A stretch of DNA of 33,226 bases. It comes from Bacteroidota bacterium. Lineage in GTDB: Bacteria; Bacteroidota; Bacteroidia; Chitinophagales; UBA2359. A program made the position numbers and the translations under genes. Each line of letters starts with the position of its first letter. Within the stretch, counting starts at the first letter, position 1. Shown one piece after another: positions 1 through 7,519 of the stretch. The notes below the pieces were generated by a model, which saw only the letters and a list, made by a program, of their open reading frames with translations, was not told where the DNA came from and ran no database searches. The stretch is taken from assembly GCA_020629895.1 (NCBI GenBank), contig JAHDCM010000001.1, forward strand, positions 5,217 to 38,442. Reading direction: 5' to 3'.

Positions 1-182
1 TCTCATTAGTAGCTCTAGGATTACACCTACAACATGGCTTTCAAAGTGCCTTCCGTACTTTAGGACTAGCCCACAAAAAATATACACCTATTATTTCAGG
101 AGTTGGTTTAGCATACTCCATCTTGGTACCAATTGGCTTTGCCATTCAACCATTGTATATCCTCTTCCAATCTATGCAATAA
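1..182 (+). CDS. sdhC: Succinate dehydrogenase cytochrome b subunit, C-terminal end (partial)
   Basis: This is the 3' end of a gene cut by the window start; codons run in frame from base 3 to the TAA at 180-182, giving 59 visible residues. The peptide includes HLQHGFQSAFRTLG, a pattern typical of the last helices of the Bacteroidota single-chain SdhC, then a hydrophobic stretch ending in LYILFQSMQ. The His residues are candidate haem ligands (family knowledge). SdhC anchors complex II in the inner membrane and passes electrons to menaquinone. sdhA follows after 91 bases, in the sdhC-sdhA-sdhB order usual for this phylum. The identification rests on the motif plus the context. Confidence 0.88.
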   Translation, partial: SLVALGLHLQHGFQSAFRTLGLAHKKYTPIISGVGLAYSILVPIGFAIQPLYILFQSMQ

Positions 183-209
183 TTAAGCGGAAGAAGTTCC
201 ATGCACGAT

Positions 210-232
210 GCGTCTTTACAACAATAAGACGC
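210..232 (+). other. Intercistronic hairpin between sdhC and sdhA
   Basis: A 7-bp perfect inverted repeat, GCGTCTT at 210-216 and AAGACGC at 226-232, encloses a 9-nt loop. There is no T run after it, so it does not look like an efficient terminator. It could tune mRNA stability or the relative output of SdhC and SdhA, but this is inference from position only. Confidence 0.4.
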
Positions 233-273
233 CATTCTATCTAATTAACAGTTCATTCTTTATATAGACAAGT

Positions 274-2196
274 ATGAGTTTAGATTCAAAAGTCCCCAAG
301 GGCGAACTAGCCAATAAATGGACCGACTATAAATCGAAAGTGCCATTAGTAGCACCCAATAATAAGCGTCGTATTGATGTCATTGTGGTAGGAAGTGGAC
401 TAGCAGGAGGAGCCGCTGCGGCAACAATGGGAGAATTAGGCTATAATGTGAAATGTTTTTGCTTCCAAGATTCCCCAAGACGCGCTCATAGTATTGCGGC
501 TCAAGGAGGAATCAATGCTGCTAAAAACTATCAAAACGATGGAGATAGTGTGTACCGCCTTTTCTATGATACCATTAAAGGAGGGGACTACCGTTCCAGA
601 GAGTCCAATGTACATCGCCTAGCAGAAGTGAGTGCCAATATCATTGATCAATGTGTTGCACAAGGCGTACCTTTTGCCCGCGATTATGGAGGCTTACTTG
701 CCAACCGTTCCTTTGGAGGGGTACAAGTATCTCGTACTTTTTATGCTAGAGGACAAACAGGACAGCAATTATTACTAGGAGCATATAGCGCATTGAGTCG
801 TCAAATCCATAAGAAAACGGTAACGATGTACAACCGCCACGAAATGCTGGATGTCGTTATTGTTGATGGAAAAGCACGAGGAATCATCACGCGTAATCTG
901 ATTACAGGTGAAATCGAAAGCCATGCTGCCCATGCTGTCGTACTAGCTACGGGTGGTTATGGAAACGTATTCTTCCTTTCTACCAATGCAATGGGATCAA
1001 ACGTTACTGCTGCTTGGAAAGCACACAGAAGAGGAGCTTATTTCGCCAACCCTTGTTTTACCCAAATTCACCCTACCTGTATCCCTGTATCAGGAGAATA
1101 TCAATCCAAACTCACCCTCATGAGCGAGAGTTTGAGAAACGATGGACGGGTATGGGTACCTAAACGAAAAGAAGACCGACTAAAAAATCCATTAGAAATA
1201 AAAGAAGAAGATCGCGACTATTACCTAGAACGCATCTATCCTGCCTTTGGAAACCTCGTACCACGTGACGTAGCTTCCAGAGCGGCAAAATATATGACCG
1301 ATCAAGGAAAAAGTGTCATCGAACACGGAAATGCGGTCTATCTTGACTTTGCTTCAGCAATCGAACGTTTAGGAGAAGATACGGTGCGTGAACGATATAG
1401 CAACCTCTTCGACATGTACGAGCGTATCACTGATGAAAACCCATACAAAGTGCCGATGAAAATCTTTCCAGCCGTACACTATACAATGGGCGGTTTATGG
1501 GTGGACTACGAACTAAATACATCTGTACCAGGCTTATTTGCTGTTGGAGAAGCCAACTTCTCCGATCACGGAGCCAATCGACTCGGCGCATCTGCCCTTA
1601 TGCAGGGGTTAGCCGATGGGTATTTTGTCTTACCTGTTACCATTGGTAGTTTCCTTTCCAAAGAAATTCGTACTCCTAAAATTTCTAACGATTTACCAGA
1701 GTTCAAACAAGCAGAAAAAGCCGTTAAAGAACGACTCAATAAACTCATCAGTATTCAAGGAAACCGTTCCGTAGATTCTTTCCACATGGAGCTTGGAAAA
1801 ATTATGTGGGACAATTGCGGAATGGCACGTAATGAAAAAGGATTGAAAAGTGCCATCACAAAAATCCAAAAACTACGCGAAGAATTCTGGAAAGATGTTT
1901 ATATCCCTGGGAAATTGAATGAGCTAAACCCAGAACTAGAAAAAGCAGGGCGTGTTGCCGATTTCCTAGAACTAGGCGAATTAATGTGTCAAGATGCGCT
2001 TGATCGTAACGAATCTTGTGGAGGACATTTCCGCGAAGAATACCGTACCCCCGAAGGAGAAGCTGCTAGGGATGATGAAAATTATACCTACGTGGCAGCT
2101 TGGGAATACAATACCAACAATGTCTCGGCTCCTAAACTACATAAAGAAAACCTCGTTTTTGACAATGTAGAACTTAAAACTAGAAGTTATAAATAG
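274..2196 (+). CDS. sdhA: Succinate dehydrogenase/fumarate reductase flavoprotein subunit
   Basis: This is the catalytic subunit of complex II; it oxidises succinate to fumarate (or the reverse) with covalently bound FAD. The 640-aa length fits the Bacteroidota form. The N-terminal FAD-binding Rossmann motif GSGLAGGAAAA is near residues 40-50. RRAHSIAAQGG follows, with His72 the expected FAD-linked histidine. HPTCIP is near residue 266, the dicarboxylate-binding and catalytic Arg region RDVASRAAK near 330, and HYTMGGLWV near 400. The C-terminal flavoprotein domain ends in a Tyr-rich tail. The ATG at 274 is preceded by an A/T-rich leader with no clear Shine-Dalgarno, as is usual in this phylum. 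It is co-transcribed with sdhC upstream and sdhB 54 bases downstream. Confidence 0.97.
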   Translation: MSLDSKVPKGELANKWTDYKSKVPLVAPNNKRRIDVIVVGSGLAGGAAAATMGELGYNVKCFCFQDSPRRAHSIAAQGGINAAKNYQNDGDSVYRLFYDTIKGGDYRSRESNVHRLAEVSANIIDQCVAQGVPFARDYGGLLANRSFGGVQVSRTFYARGQTGQQLLLGAYSALSRQIHKKTVTMYNRHEMLDVVIVDGKARGIITRNLITGEIESHAAHAVVLATGGYGNVFFLSTNAMGSNVTAAWKAHRRGAYFANPCFTQIHPTCIPVSGEYQSKLTLMSESLRNDGRVWVPKRKEDRLKNPLEIKEEDRDYYLERIYPAFGNLVPRDVASRAAKYMTDQGKSVIEHGNAVYLDFASAIERLGEDTVRERYSNLFDMYERITDENPYKVPMKIFPAVHYTMGGLWVDYELNTSVPGLFAVGEANFSDHGANRLGASALMQGLADGYFVLPVTIGSFLSKEIRTPKISNDLPEFKQAEKAVKERLNKLISIQGNRSVDSFHMELGKIMWDNCGMARNEKGLKSAITKIQKLREEFWKDVYIPGKLNELNPELEKAGRVADFLELGELMCQDALDRNESCGGHFREEYRTPEGEAARDDENYTYVAAWEYNTNNVSAPKLHKENLVFDNVELKTRSYK

Positions 2197-2250
2197 ACAG
2201 GAAATAACTCGTTTATGCTTGTTTTGTTTCCTCATCAAATATCGTAAGCT

Positions 2251-3012
2251 ATGAAACTTACACTAAAAGTTTGGCGTCAAAGAAATAGCCAAGATAAAGG
2301 CAAAATGGAGACTTATCAACTCAATGAGGTCTCACCAGATATGTCTTTCTTAGAAATGATGGATGTGCTAAATGCACAGCTAATTGGAGAAAAGAAAGAA
2401 CCCGTTGCCTTTGACCACGATTGTCGAGAGGGTATTTGTGGTATGTGTAGTATGTATATCAACGGACAACCGCATGGCCCCGTACAAGGAATTACTACCT
2501 GTCAATTACACATGCGTTCCTTCAAAGATGGAGATACGATTTATATTGAACCCTGGAGAGCGCAAGCTTTCCCAGTTATCAAAGATTTAGTCGTTGATCG
2601 TAGTGCTTTTGATACCATTATTCAGTCAGGTGGATATATTTCTGTAAGTACAGGTAATGCAGTTGATGGTAACTCGCTACCTATCGAAAAAGGCTTGGCA
2701 AATGAAGTAATGGATGCTGCTGTTTGTATTGGTTGTGGAGCTTGCGTCGCTGCGTGTAAAAATTCATCAGCCATGCTATTTTTAAGTGCTAAAGCTGCCC
2801 ATCTCAATATGCTGCCACAAGGACAGGTCGAATCAAATCGTCGAGTACTGAATATGATGGATGCACACGATGATGCTGGTTTCGGAAGTTGTACCAATAC
2901 TGGTGCCTGTTCTGCCGAATGCCCCAAAGGTATTTCACTAAGCTATATTGCACGCTTCAATCGAGATTATATGAAGGCGTCAATTGCTTCAGAAGAAACG
3001 ACAGATTCATAA
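2251..3012 (+). CDS. sdhB: Succinate dehydrogenase iron-sulfur subunit
   Basis: This 253-aa electron-transfer subunit carries electrons from FAD in SdhA to quinone at SdhC. All three cluster-binding sets are visible. The ferredoxin-like N-terminal domain has Cys58, Cys63, Cys66 and Cys84 for the 2Fe-2S centre. The C-terminal domain has CIGCGACVAAC (Cys159, 162, 165, 169) and CTNTGACSAECPKG (Cys214, 220, 224) for the 4Fe-4S and 3Fe-4S centres. It is the last gene of the sdhCAB operon. The 477-base gap after it holds two structured repeats (R1 and N1) rather than a simple terminator. Confidence 0.97.
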   Translation: MKLTLKVWRQRNSQDKGKMETYQLNEVSPDMSFLEMMDVLNAQLIGEKKEPVAFDHDCREGICGMCSMYINGQPHGPVQGITTCQLHMRSFKDGDTIYIEPWRAQAFPVIKDLVVDRSAFDTIIQSGGYISVSTGNAVDGNSLPIEKGLANEVMDAAVCIGCGACVAACKNSSAMLFLSAKAAHLNMLPQGQVESNRRVLNMMDAHDDAGFGSCTNTGACSAECPKGISLSYIARFNRDYMKASIASEETTDS

Positions 3013-3037
3013 TAGTTGGGTGTACGCTCAATCTCTC

Positions 3038-3199
3038 AGGAATGATGAAAAAATAAATTTACAATTATTTGGGTAGATTATTTTTGTTCCTGGCAAGGCA
3101 GAAAACGTAGCCATAGCCAAAGCTACGGCGAGGCTTTCTAACACAGCTAGGGACAAAAAGAAGCAGTCAAAATTGTAAATTTATTTCGTCTTCATTCCT
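3038..3199 (+). repeat. Family R quasi-palindromic repeat, copy R1
   Basis: The ends are inverted repeats: AGGAATGA at 3038-3045 matches TCATTCCT at 3192-3199, followed inward by AATAAATTTACAATT against AATTGTAAATTTATT. An inner stem joins 3081-3094 with 3146-3159 (14 bp, two G-T pairs), and an apical stem CGTAGC/GCTACG lies at 3106-3111/3122-3127. The core GGCGAGGCTTTCTAACA and the motif AAAAAGAAGCAGTCAAAA are shared with copy R2 and, more loosely, with R3. The whole element can fold as one long imperfect hairpin. No coding function is seen. It could be a non-autonomous mobile repeat or an mRNA 3'-end structure. Confidence 0.8.
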
Positions 3200-3226
3200 C
3201 AGTCACCCAAGCATCTTTACTTAGTT

Positions 3227-3437
3227 GGGCGTGTCCCCATTTTGTTGAAAAAGATGCCGCCAGCGTCTCGCTGGTAGCATCTTTTTCAACAAAATGGGGT
3301 CGGGCTATCCGCTTGTAGTTGCCTCGTAGAAAAGGTGTTTGGCTATTTTTGCTGGCAGTGTCTTCCTTCGTCAGCCCTGCCAGCAAAAGCCGCTCTACCT
3401 TTCTACTTCACCAAGCTACCGCTACTATCCCTCACGC
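3227..3437 (-). ncRNA. Family N structured RNA element, copy N1
   Basis: Read on the minus strand, the element opens with GCGTGAGGGATAGTAGCGG (pairing CACGC at 3433-3437 with GCGTG at 3229-3233). It contains a 12-bp perfect stem (3347-3358/3377-3388) closing the invariant loop GGCTGACGAAGGAAGACA. It then has the block CTACGAGGCAACTACAAGCG and ends with a long 3' arm. That arm is a 23-bp perfect hairpin (3235-3257/3277-3299) with a smaller hairpin (CCAGCG/CGCTGG) at its tip. It lies antisense between sdhB and the next gene, so it is unlikely to be a 5'-UTR element of either. The function is unknown. Confidence 0.82.
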
Positions 3438-3489
3438 AAGTCACACATCCTACACACAATAGTATCTAGCATTTAATCGTTGCAATTTA

Positions 3490-6240
3490 ATGAAACGGTT
3501 TTATTTTTATTCTTTATTGTTACTATCTATTAGTATCCTTTCTAGTCTAACCGCTTGGGCAACTCACAACCGGGCAGGAGAGATTTCCTATTTCAGTGAA
3601 CCACTGCCAGACGATCCTTACCGATATAGATTCCGAGTGACAACTTACACCAAAACAGGTGGCGAAAGCGATGCCGCTGATCGCGATAGTTTAGATGTTG
3701 ACTTTGGTGATGGAACGCCTATTGTATCGGTACCACGTATCAATGGAACAGGAAGCCCGCCTAGAGGGAGTATCATTCCAGGAACAAATATCAAATACAA
3801 TGTGTATGAGATTTATCACTCGTATGCAGCTCCATTCGACTATTTAGTGTCGATGCAAGACCCTAACCGAATCGACGAAATTATTAATATCAGTAATTCA
3901 GTAGATGTTCCCTTTTATATTGATGCAATGGTGCGAGTACGTAGCCCACAATTTTTAGGATTTAACAGTTCGCCTGTTCTTTTCCAGCCTCCCATTGATT
4001 ATGGAAATGTTGGCTCCACTTTTATCCATAATCCCAATGCCTTTGATGCAGACGGAGATAGTCTTTATTTTGAATTAATTCCACCACGAGCAGATCGAAA
4101 TACCAATGTGCCATTTTTTGCACTTCCCGATGCCTTCCCGCCTGGGCCAGAAAATGATATTTTTTTAGACCCCGCCACAGGAGAGTTTACTTGGGAAACA
4201 CCACAAACACCAGGTATTTATAATATCGCATTTTTAATCACTGAGTTTCGAAACGGTTTAGAGATTGGAAATGTAGTGCGAGATATGCAAATTATTGTCG
4301 AAGATGTAGATAACCGTCCACCAGTAGTAGAAGAGCTAATAGATACCTGTGTAACAGTAGGAGATACCCTAGTAATAGAAGCAGTTGCTTCTGATCCAGA
4401 TAGAGGACAATCAGTAACCATCAGTGCCTTCGGTGGCCCCTTAGAAATGAATACAAATCCTGCCTTATTTCCCATTCAAATATCACAAGATACAGTACGC
4501 TCTACTTTTAGATGGGCAACAATTTGTGATCATATATATAGTGAAGAATATACGGTTGTGATTAAGGCAGAAGATGATTTTGTAAAAACAACTCCTCCCA
4601 ACCGAGGCCCATTACCACTAGCAGATTTAGAAACTTGGCAAATTACGATTGCACCACCCCCCCCCAAAGAACTAAGTGCGGAGGTAGTAGGAGGGGATAT
4701 TTCGCTGATATGGAATGTCAATGTGGCTTATCCGTGCCAAGATAGTGATAAATTTATGGGCTTTTCGATCTGGAGAAGTATCGGCTGTGATAGCCTTACC
4801 TTTGATGGTTGTCAGTTGGGCTTAGAAGGCACCTCCTACGTAAAAATTGCGGATGGGATTATGGGAAATACTTTTGTAGATGAACAAGCCTCTGAAGGAA
4901 TTGTCTATTCTTATCGAGTTATTGCCGAATTTGCAGATGCATTTACAGGTGGAGGAACACCACTCAATGTATCTGAAAGTGTCCCTTCTTTGAATACCTG
5001 TTTAGAATTACCTAAAGATGCGCCTATTATTACACATGTTAGTGTAGAAGCAACCGCAGCAAGTGATGGCCGTATATATGTGGATTGGTCAAAACCTATT
5101 GCAGAGGCTTTAGATACCTTATTAAATGCTGGCCCTTATCGCTATGAACTATATCGCGCGGAGGGAATAGGAGGTTCAAACTTTGAGTTAGTAACTGCTT
5201 GGGATTATGATTTCTTTTATCAGGCAAATGATACCACTTATGTAGATCAAGTAAGTACTTTAAATACCCAAGAATTTGCTTATACTTATAAAATAGCTTT
5301 TTATTCTAAAGGCGAATTGATAGATGAAACAGCTAGTGCTTCATCAGTATTTTTATCTATTCTATCTGCTGATAATGCCTTAGATTTATCTTGGGATTTT
5401 TCAGTCCCCTGGATCAATAACTCCTACGATATTTATCGACAAAATCAACAAGGTACTTTCGATTCGATTGCCACGGTGGAAGGGCAAACAACTTTTCGAG
5501 ATACAGGACTTGCCAATGGACAACGTTACTGTTATTATATCAAAGCAGTAGGTACTTATTCTTCAAATGGCTTGCCCGATCCCTTAATCAATCTCTCACA
5601 AGAAAGCTGTGGAACACCTATTGATACCATACCTCCTTGCGCACCTGTTTTGACGGTTAGAAATGCTTGTGATGAAGGGATAGACCCTGATGTTGAATTT
5701 AATAATGAAATAAATTGGAACAATCCTAACAATATTTGTGCAGATGATGTGGTCGCTTATAATATCTATTATTCCGAATCAGAAGGAGGAGATCAAACTT
5801 TAATTGGTACAGTAGAAGGAGCAGATAATACAAACTTCTCGCATGCTTTAGAAGGAACATTGGCGGGGTGCTACCAAGTAAGTGCGATAGACTCTTTTCA
5901 AAATGAAAGTATTTTGAGTAATATTGAGTGTAAAGAGAATTGTTTGTCTTATGAATTGCCCAACACCTTTACTCCTAATGCTGATGAGTTAAATGATTTG
6001 TTTGTACCTCGAAAGGCGATATTTGTAAGTAGTGTGGATATGAAGATATTTAATCGCTGGGGAGAATTGGTGTTTGAAACCAATGACCCACTTATTAATT
6101 GGGATGGTACTGATATACAATCAGGTGAACCATTGGCTGAAGGGACTTATTATTATGTATGCGATGTACTAGAGGAGACGATTGAAGGCTTAGTAGTGGT
6201 AGGAGAGACTTTGAAAGGATATGTTTATATTGTTAGATAA
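3490..6240 (+). CDS. Secreted modular surface protein with gliding motility-associated/T9SS type B C-terminal domain
   Basis: This 916-aa protein starts with a signal peptide (hydrophobic residues about 6-24, likely cleaved after AWA), followed by THNRAGEISY, a start common to Bacteroidota gliding-type surface proteins. A PKD-like DFGDGT lies near residue 72. Several beta-sandwich segments follow: cadherin-like (PVVEELIDTCVTVGD, near 280) and fibronectin-III-like (near 395-500, 520-620, 630-710 and 715-815). The last 95 residues (PNTFTPNADELNDLF to KGYVYIVR) form the gliding motility-associated C-terminal domain, a type IX secretion sorting signal of type B. The likely fate is export and surface attachment; the ligand is unknown. 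A run of nine C at 4657-4665 encodes consecutive prolines and may be slippage-prone. Confidence 0.9.
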   Translation: MKRFYFYSLLLLSISILSSLTAWATHNRAGEISYFSEPLPDDPYRYRFRVTTYTKTGGESDAADRDSLDVDFGDGTPIVSVPRINGTGSPPRGSIIPGTNIKYNVYEIYHSYAAPFDYLVSMQDPNRIDEIINISNSVDVPFYIDAMVRVRSPQFLGFNSSPVLFQPPIDYGNVGSTFIHNPNAFDADGDSLYFELIPPRADRNTNVPFFALPDAFPPGPENDIFLDPATGEFTWETPQTPGIYNIAFLITEFRNGLEIGNVVRDMQIIVEDVDNRPPVVEELIDTCVTVGDTLVIEAVASDPDRGQSVTISAFGGPLEMNTNPALFPIQISQDTVRSTFRWATICDHIYSEEYTVVIKAEDDFVKTTPPNRGPLPLADLETWQITIAPPPPKELSAEVVGGDISLIWNVNVAYPCQDSDKFMGFSIWRSIGCDSLTFDGCQLGLEGTSYVKIADGIMGNTFVDEQASEGIVYSYRVIAEFADAFTGGGTPLNVSESVPSLNTCLELPKDAPIITHVSVEATAASDGRIYVDWSKPIAEALDTLLNAGPYRYELYRAEGIGGSNFELVTAWDYDFFYQANDTTYVDQVSTLNTQEFAYTYKIAFYSKGELIDETASASSVFLSILSADNALDLSWDFSVPWINNSYDIYRQNQQGTFDSIATVEGQTTFRDTGLANGQRYCYYIKAVGTYSSNGLPDPLINLSQESCGTPIDTIPPCAPVLTVRNACDEGIDPDVEFNNEINWNNPNNICADDVVAYNIYYSESEGGDQTLIGTVEGADNTNFSHALEGTLAGCYQVSAIDSFQNESILSNIECKENCLSYELPNTFTPNADELNDLFVPRKAIFVSSVDMKIFNRWGELVFETNDPLINWDGTDIQSGEPLAEGTYYYVCDVLEETIEGLVVVGETLKGYVYIVR
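4657..4665 (+). repeat. Poly-C (C9) homopolymer inside the surface-protein gene
   Basis: Nine consecutive C residues lie in the proline run APPPPKE near codon 392. Long C runs are striking in AT-rich DNA and are the classic substrate for slipped-strand phase variation. At nine residues the reading frame is intact here. Gain or loss of one C would truncate the protein before its C-terminal sorting domain. Confidence 0.85.
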
Positions 6241-6358
6241 TTTTAGTCAATAGTTCATAGTTGTCAGTCGATAGATAAGGTCGGTCTTTTTATTGGGAGA
6301 TGTGACTGATACCATCGAAATTTCGGACTATGGACGGCTAAATTTAAATATAAAGACT

Positions 6359-6976
6359 ATGTTTACAGGAATCATCGAAACACTCGGTACGATTCAGAAA
6401 ATAGAGAAAGAGGGGACTAATTTACATTTCACAATTGCCTCTAGTATTTCTAATGAATTGAAAATTGACCAAAGTATTGCCCATAATGGTGTTTGCTTAA
6501 CAGTGGTAGCTCAAGAGGGAGATACACATGTTGTAACTGCGATAGAAGAGACATTGGTTCGTTCTAGTTTAGGACAATTAAAAGAGGGAAGTGTTGTAAA
6601 TTTGGAGCGATGTATGAAAGCAAGTGATCGTGTAGATGGACACTTTGTACAAGGACATGTGGATCAAACAGGTGTTTGTAAACAAGTAGAAGAACGCAAC
6701 GGTAGTTGGTACTTTTATTTTACTTTTGAACAAAAAGAACATGTAGTTGTGGAGAAAGGTTCTATCACGATTGATGGAACTAGCTTAACAGTTGTAGAGG
6801 CAAAAGAGGGGGCTTTATCTGTTGCAATTATTCCATATACCTATGAACATACGGTTTTCCATAGTTATGAAGTAGGTTCGATTGTGAATCTTGAATTTGA
6901 TATAATTGGAAAATACATCACCCGTTTATTTGAACGGCAACAAAAGGTCGTATCAAAGTACTCTCGTCGCACGTAA
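6359..6976 (+). CDS. ribE: Riboflavin synthase, alpha chain
   Basis: This enzyme catalyses the dismutation of two 6,7-dimethyl-8-ribityllumazine molecules to riboflavin, the last step of the pathway. The start ATG at 6359 gives MFTGIIETLG, the canonical N-terminus of the family. A longer frame from TTG at 6293 would add 22 unrelated residues and is rejected. The 205-aa product shows two lumazine-binding repeats: residues 1 to about 97, with GVCLTV, and about 98-195, beginning near RVDGHFVQGHVDQTG and containing GTSLTV. The C-terminal tail VVSKYSRRT is divergent. Other rib genes are not in the window, so it appears to stand alone between unrelated loci. Confidence 0.95.
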   Translation: MFTGIIETLGTIQKIEKEGTNLHFTIASSISNELKIDQSIAHNGVCLTVVAQEGDTHVVTAIEETLVRSSLGQLKEGSVVNLERCMKASDRVDGHFVQGHVDQTGVCKQVEERNGSWYFYFTFEQKEHVVVEKGSITIDGTSLTVVEAKEGALSVAIIPYTYEHTVFHSYEVGSIVNLEFDIIGKYITRLFERQQKVVSKYSRRT

Positions 6977-7000
6977 ATCGTGAATCGTTCAAACGTTTTC

Positions 7001-7218
7001 GCGTGAGGGATAGTAGTGGTAGCTTGATGAAGTAGAAATATAACTGAGGCTTCCCTTAGCAGGGCTGACGAAGGAAGACACTGCTAGGGGATGTAGCCGA
7101 ATATATTTTCTACGAAGCAACTACAAACGAATAGCCCGACGTGTATAAAAAAAGCGCAATCATAGCGGCAACAAAATACTGCCACTATGATTGCGCTTTT
7201 TTTATACACGGCACGCCC
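7001..7218 (+). ncRNA. Family N structured RNA element, copy N2
   Basis: It starts with GCGTGAGGGATAGTAGTGG and ends CACGCCC, with GCGTG (7001-7005) able to pair with CACGC (7212-7216). Nested inside are: GTAGAAATATA (7032-7042) with TATATTTTCTAC (7102-7113); GGCT (7048-7051) with AGCC (7095-7098); and a stem at 7053-7062/7081-7090 closing the 18-nt loop (7063-7080) that is identical in all four copies. The 3' arm is a near-perfect hairpin (7140-7210) that includes GCGC followed by seven T, so it may also terminate transcription. It lies between ribE and the str promoter region. The function is unknown. Confidence 0.85.
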
Positions 7219-7299
7219 TAATAAATAGGGAGATATTTGGGGAGAAATATATAAGGGGATTGACGAATTAAATTTTTTTTCAACTTCTTGGAAGGGAGT

Positions 7300-7330
7300 T
7301 TGCGATTTCTCATTTTTATTTATATCTTTG
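7300..7330 (+). promoter_or_regulatory. Candidate Bacteroidota promoter upstream of the str-S10 cluster (distal)
   Basis: TTG at 7300-7302 is followed after 20 bases by TATCTTTG at 7323-7330, matching the phylum's -33 TTG / -7 TAnnTTTG consensus. It would give a leader of roughly 180 nt before rpsL. The stretch from 7219 to 7299 is AT-rich and holds nothing else that I recognise. Confidence 0.6.
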
Positions 7331-7457
7331 CACTCGCTTTTCGGGTTAGATGTAATTTCCTTATACTATATATACCTGGAGTTTAGGGAGTTTTGTAGCA
7401 ATAAGCACCACCTAATATTTTGCATCTATACTATTTAATTTAATTAAAATAAGCTGT

Positions 7458-7492
7458 ACACTAGTTATTCTAGTGTCAATTTTCTATCTTTG
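7458..7492 (+). promoter_or_regulatory. Proximal rpsL promoter with a palindrome at the -33 position
   Basis: TATCTTTG at 7485-7492 is a good -7 element just 27 bases before the rpsL ATG. No clear TTG lies at -33. Instead a perfect inverted repeat, ACACTAG (7458-7464), TTATT, CTAGTGT (7470-7476), occupies that position. This could be a protein-binding operator that replaces or controls the -33 contact; that role is inference. Confidence 0.55.
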
Positions 7493-7519
7493 CAACTCTA
7501 AAAAATCAAAGGAAGAATA

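Noticed and set aside
3192..3386. Minus-strand open frame with the peptide LAGLTKEDTA...NYKRIARP, shared with a frame at 21912-22118
   Set aside because: The shared peptide is the translation of the family N loop and 3' block. In N4 the same frame has two stops (TAG, TGA), no copy has an ATG, and the changes preserve base pairing rather than codons. I treat it as RNA, not protein.
6293..6358. TTG-initiated N-terminal extension of riboflavin synthase
   Set aside because: The conserved family start MFTGI begins at 6359; the extra residues match nothing in the family.
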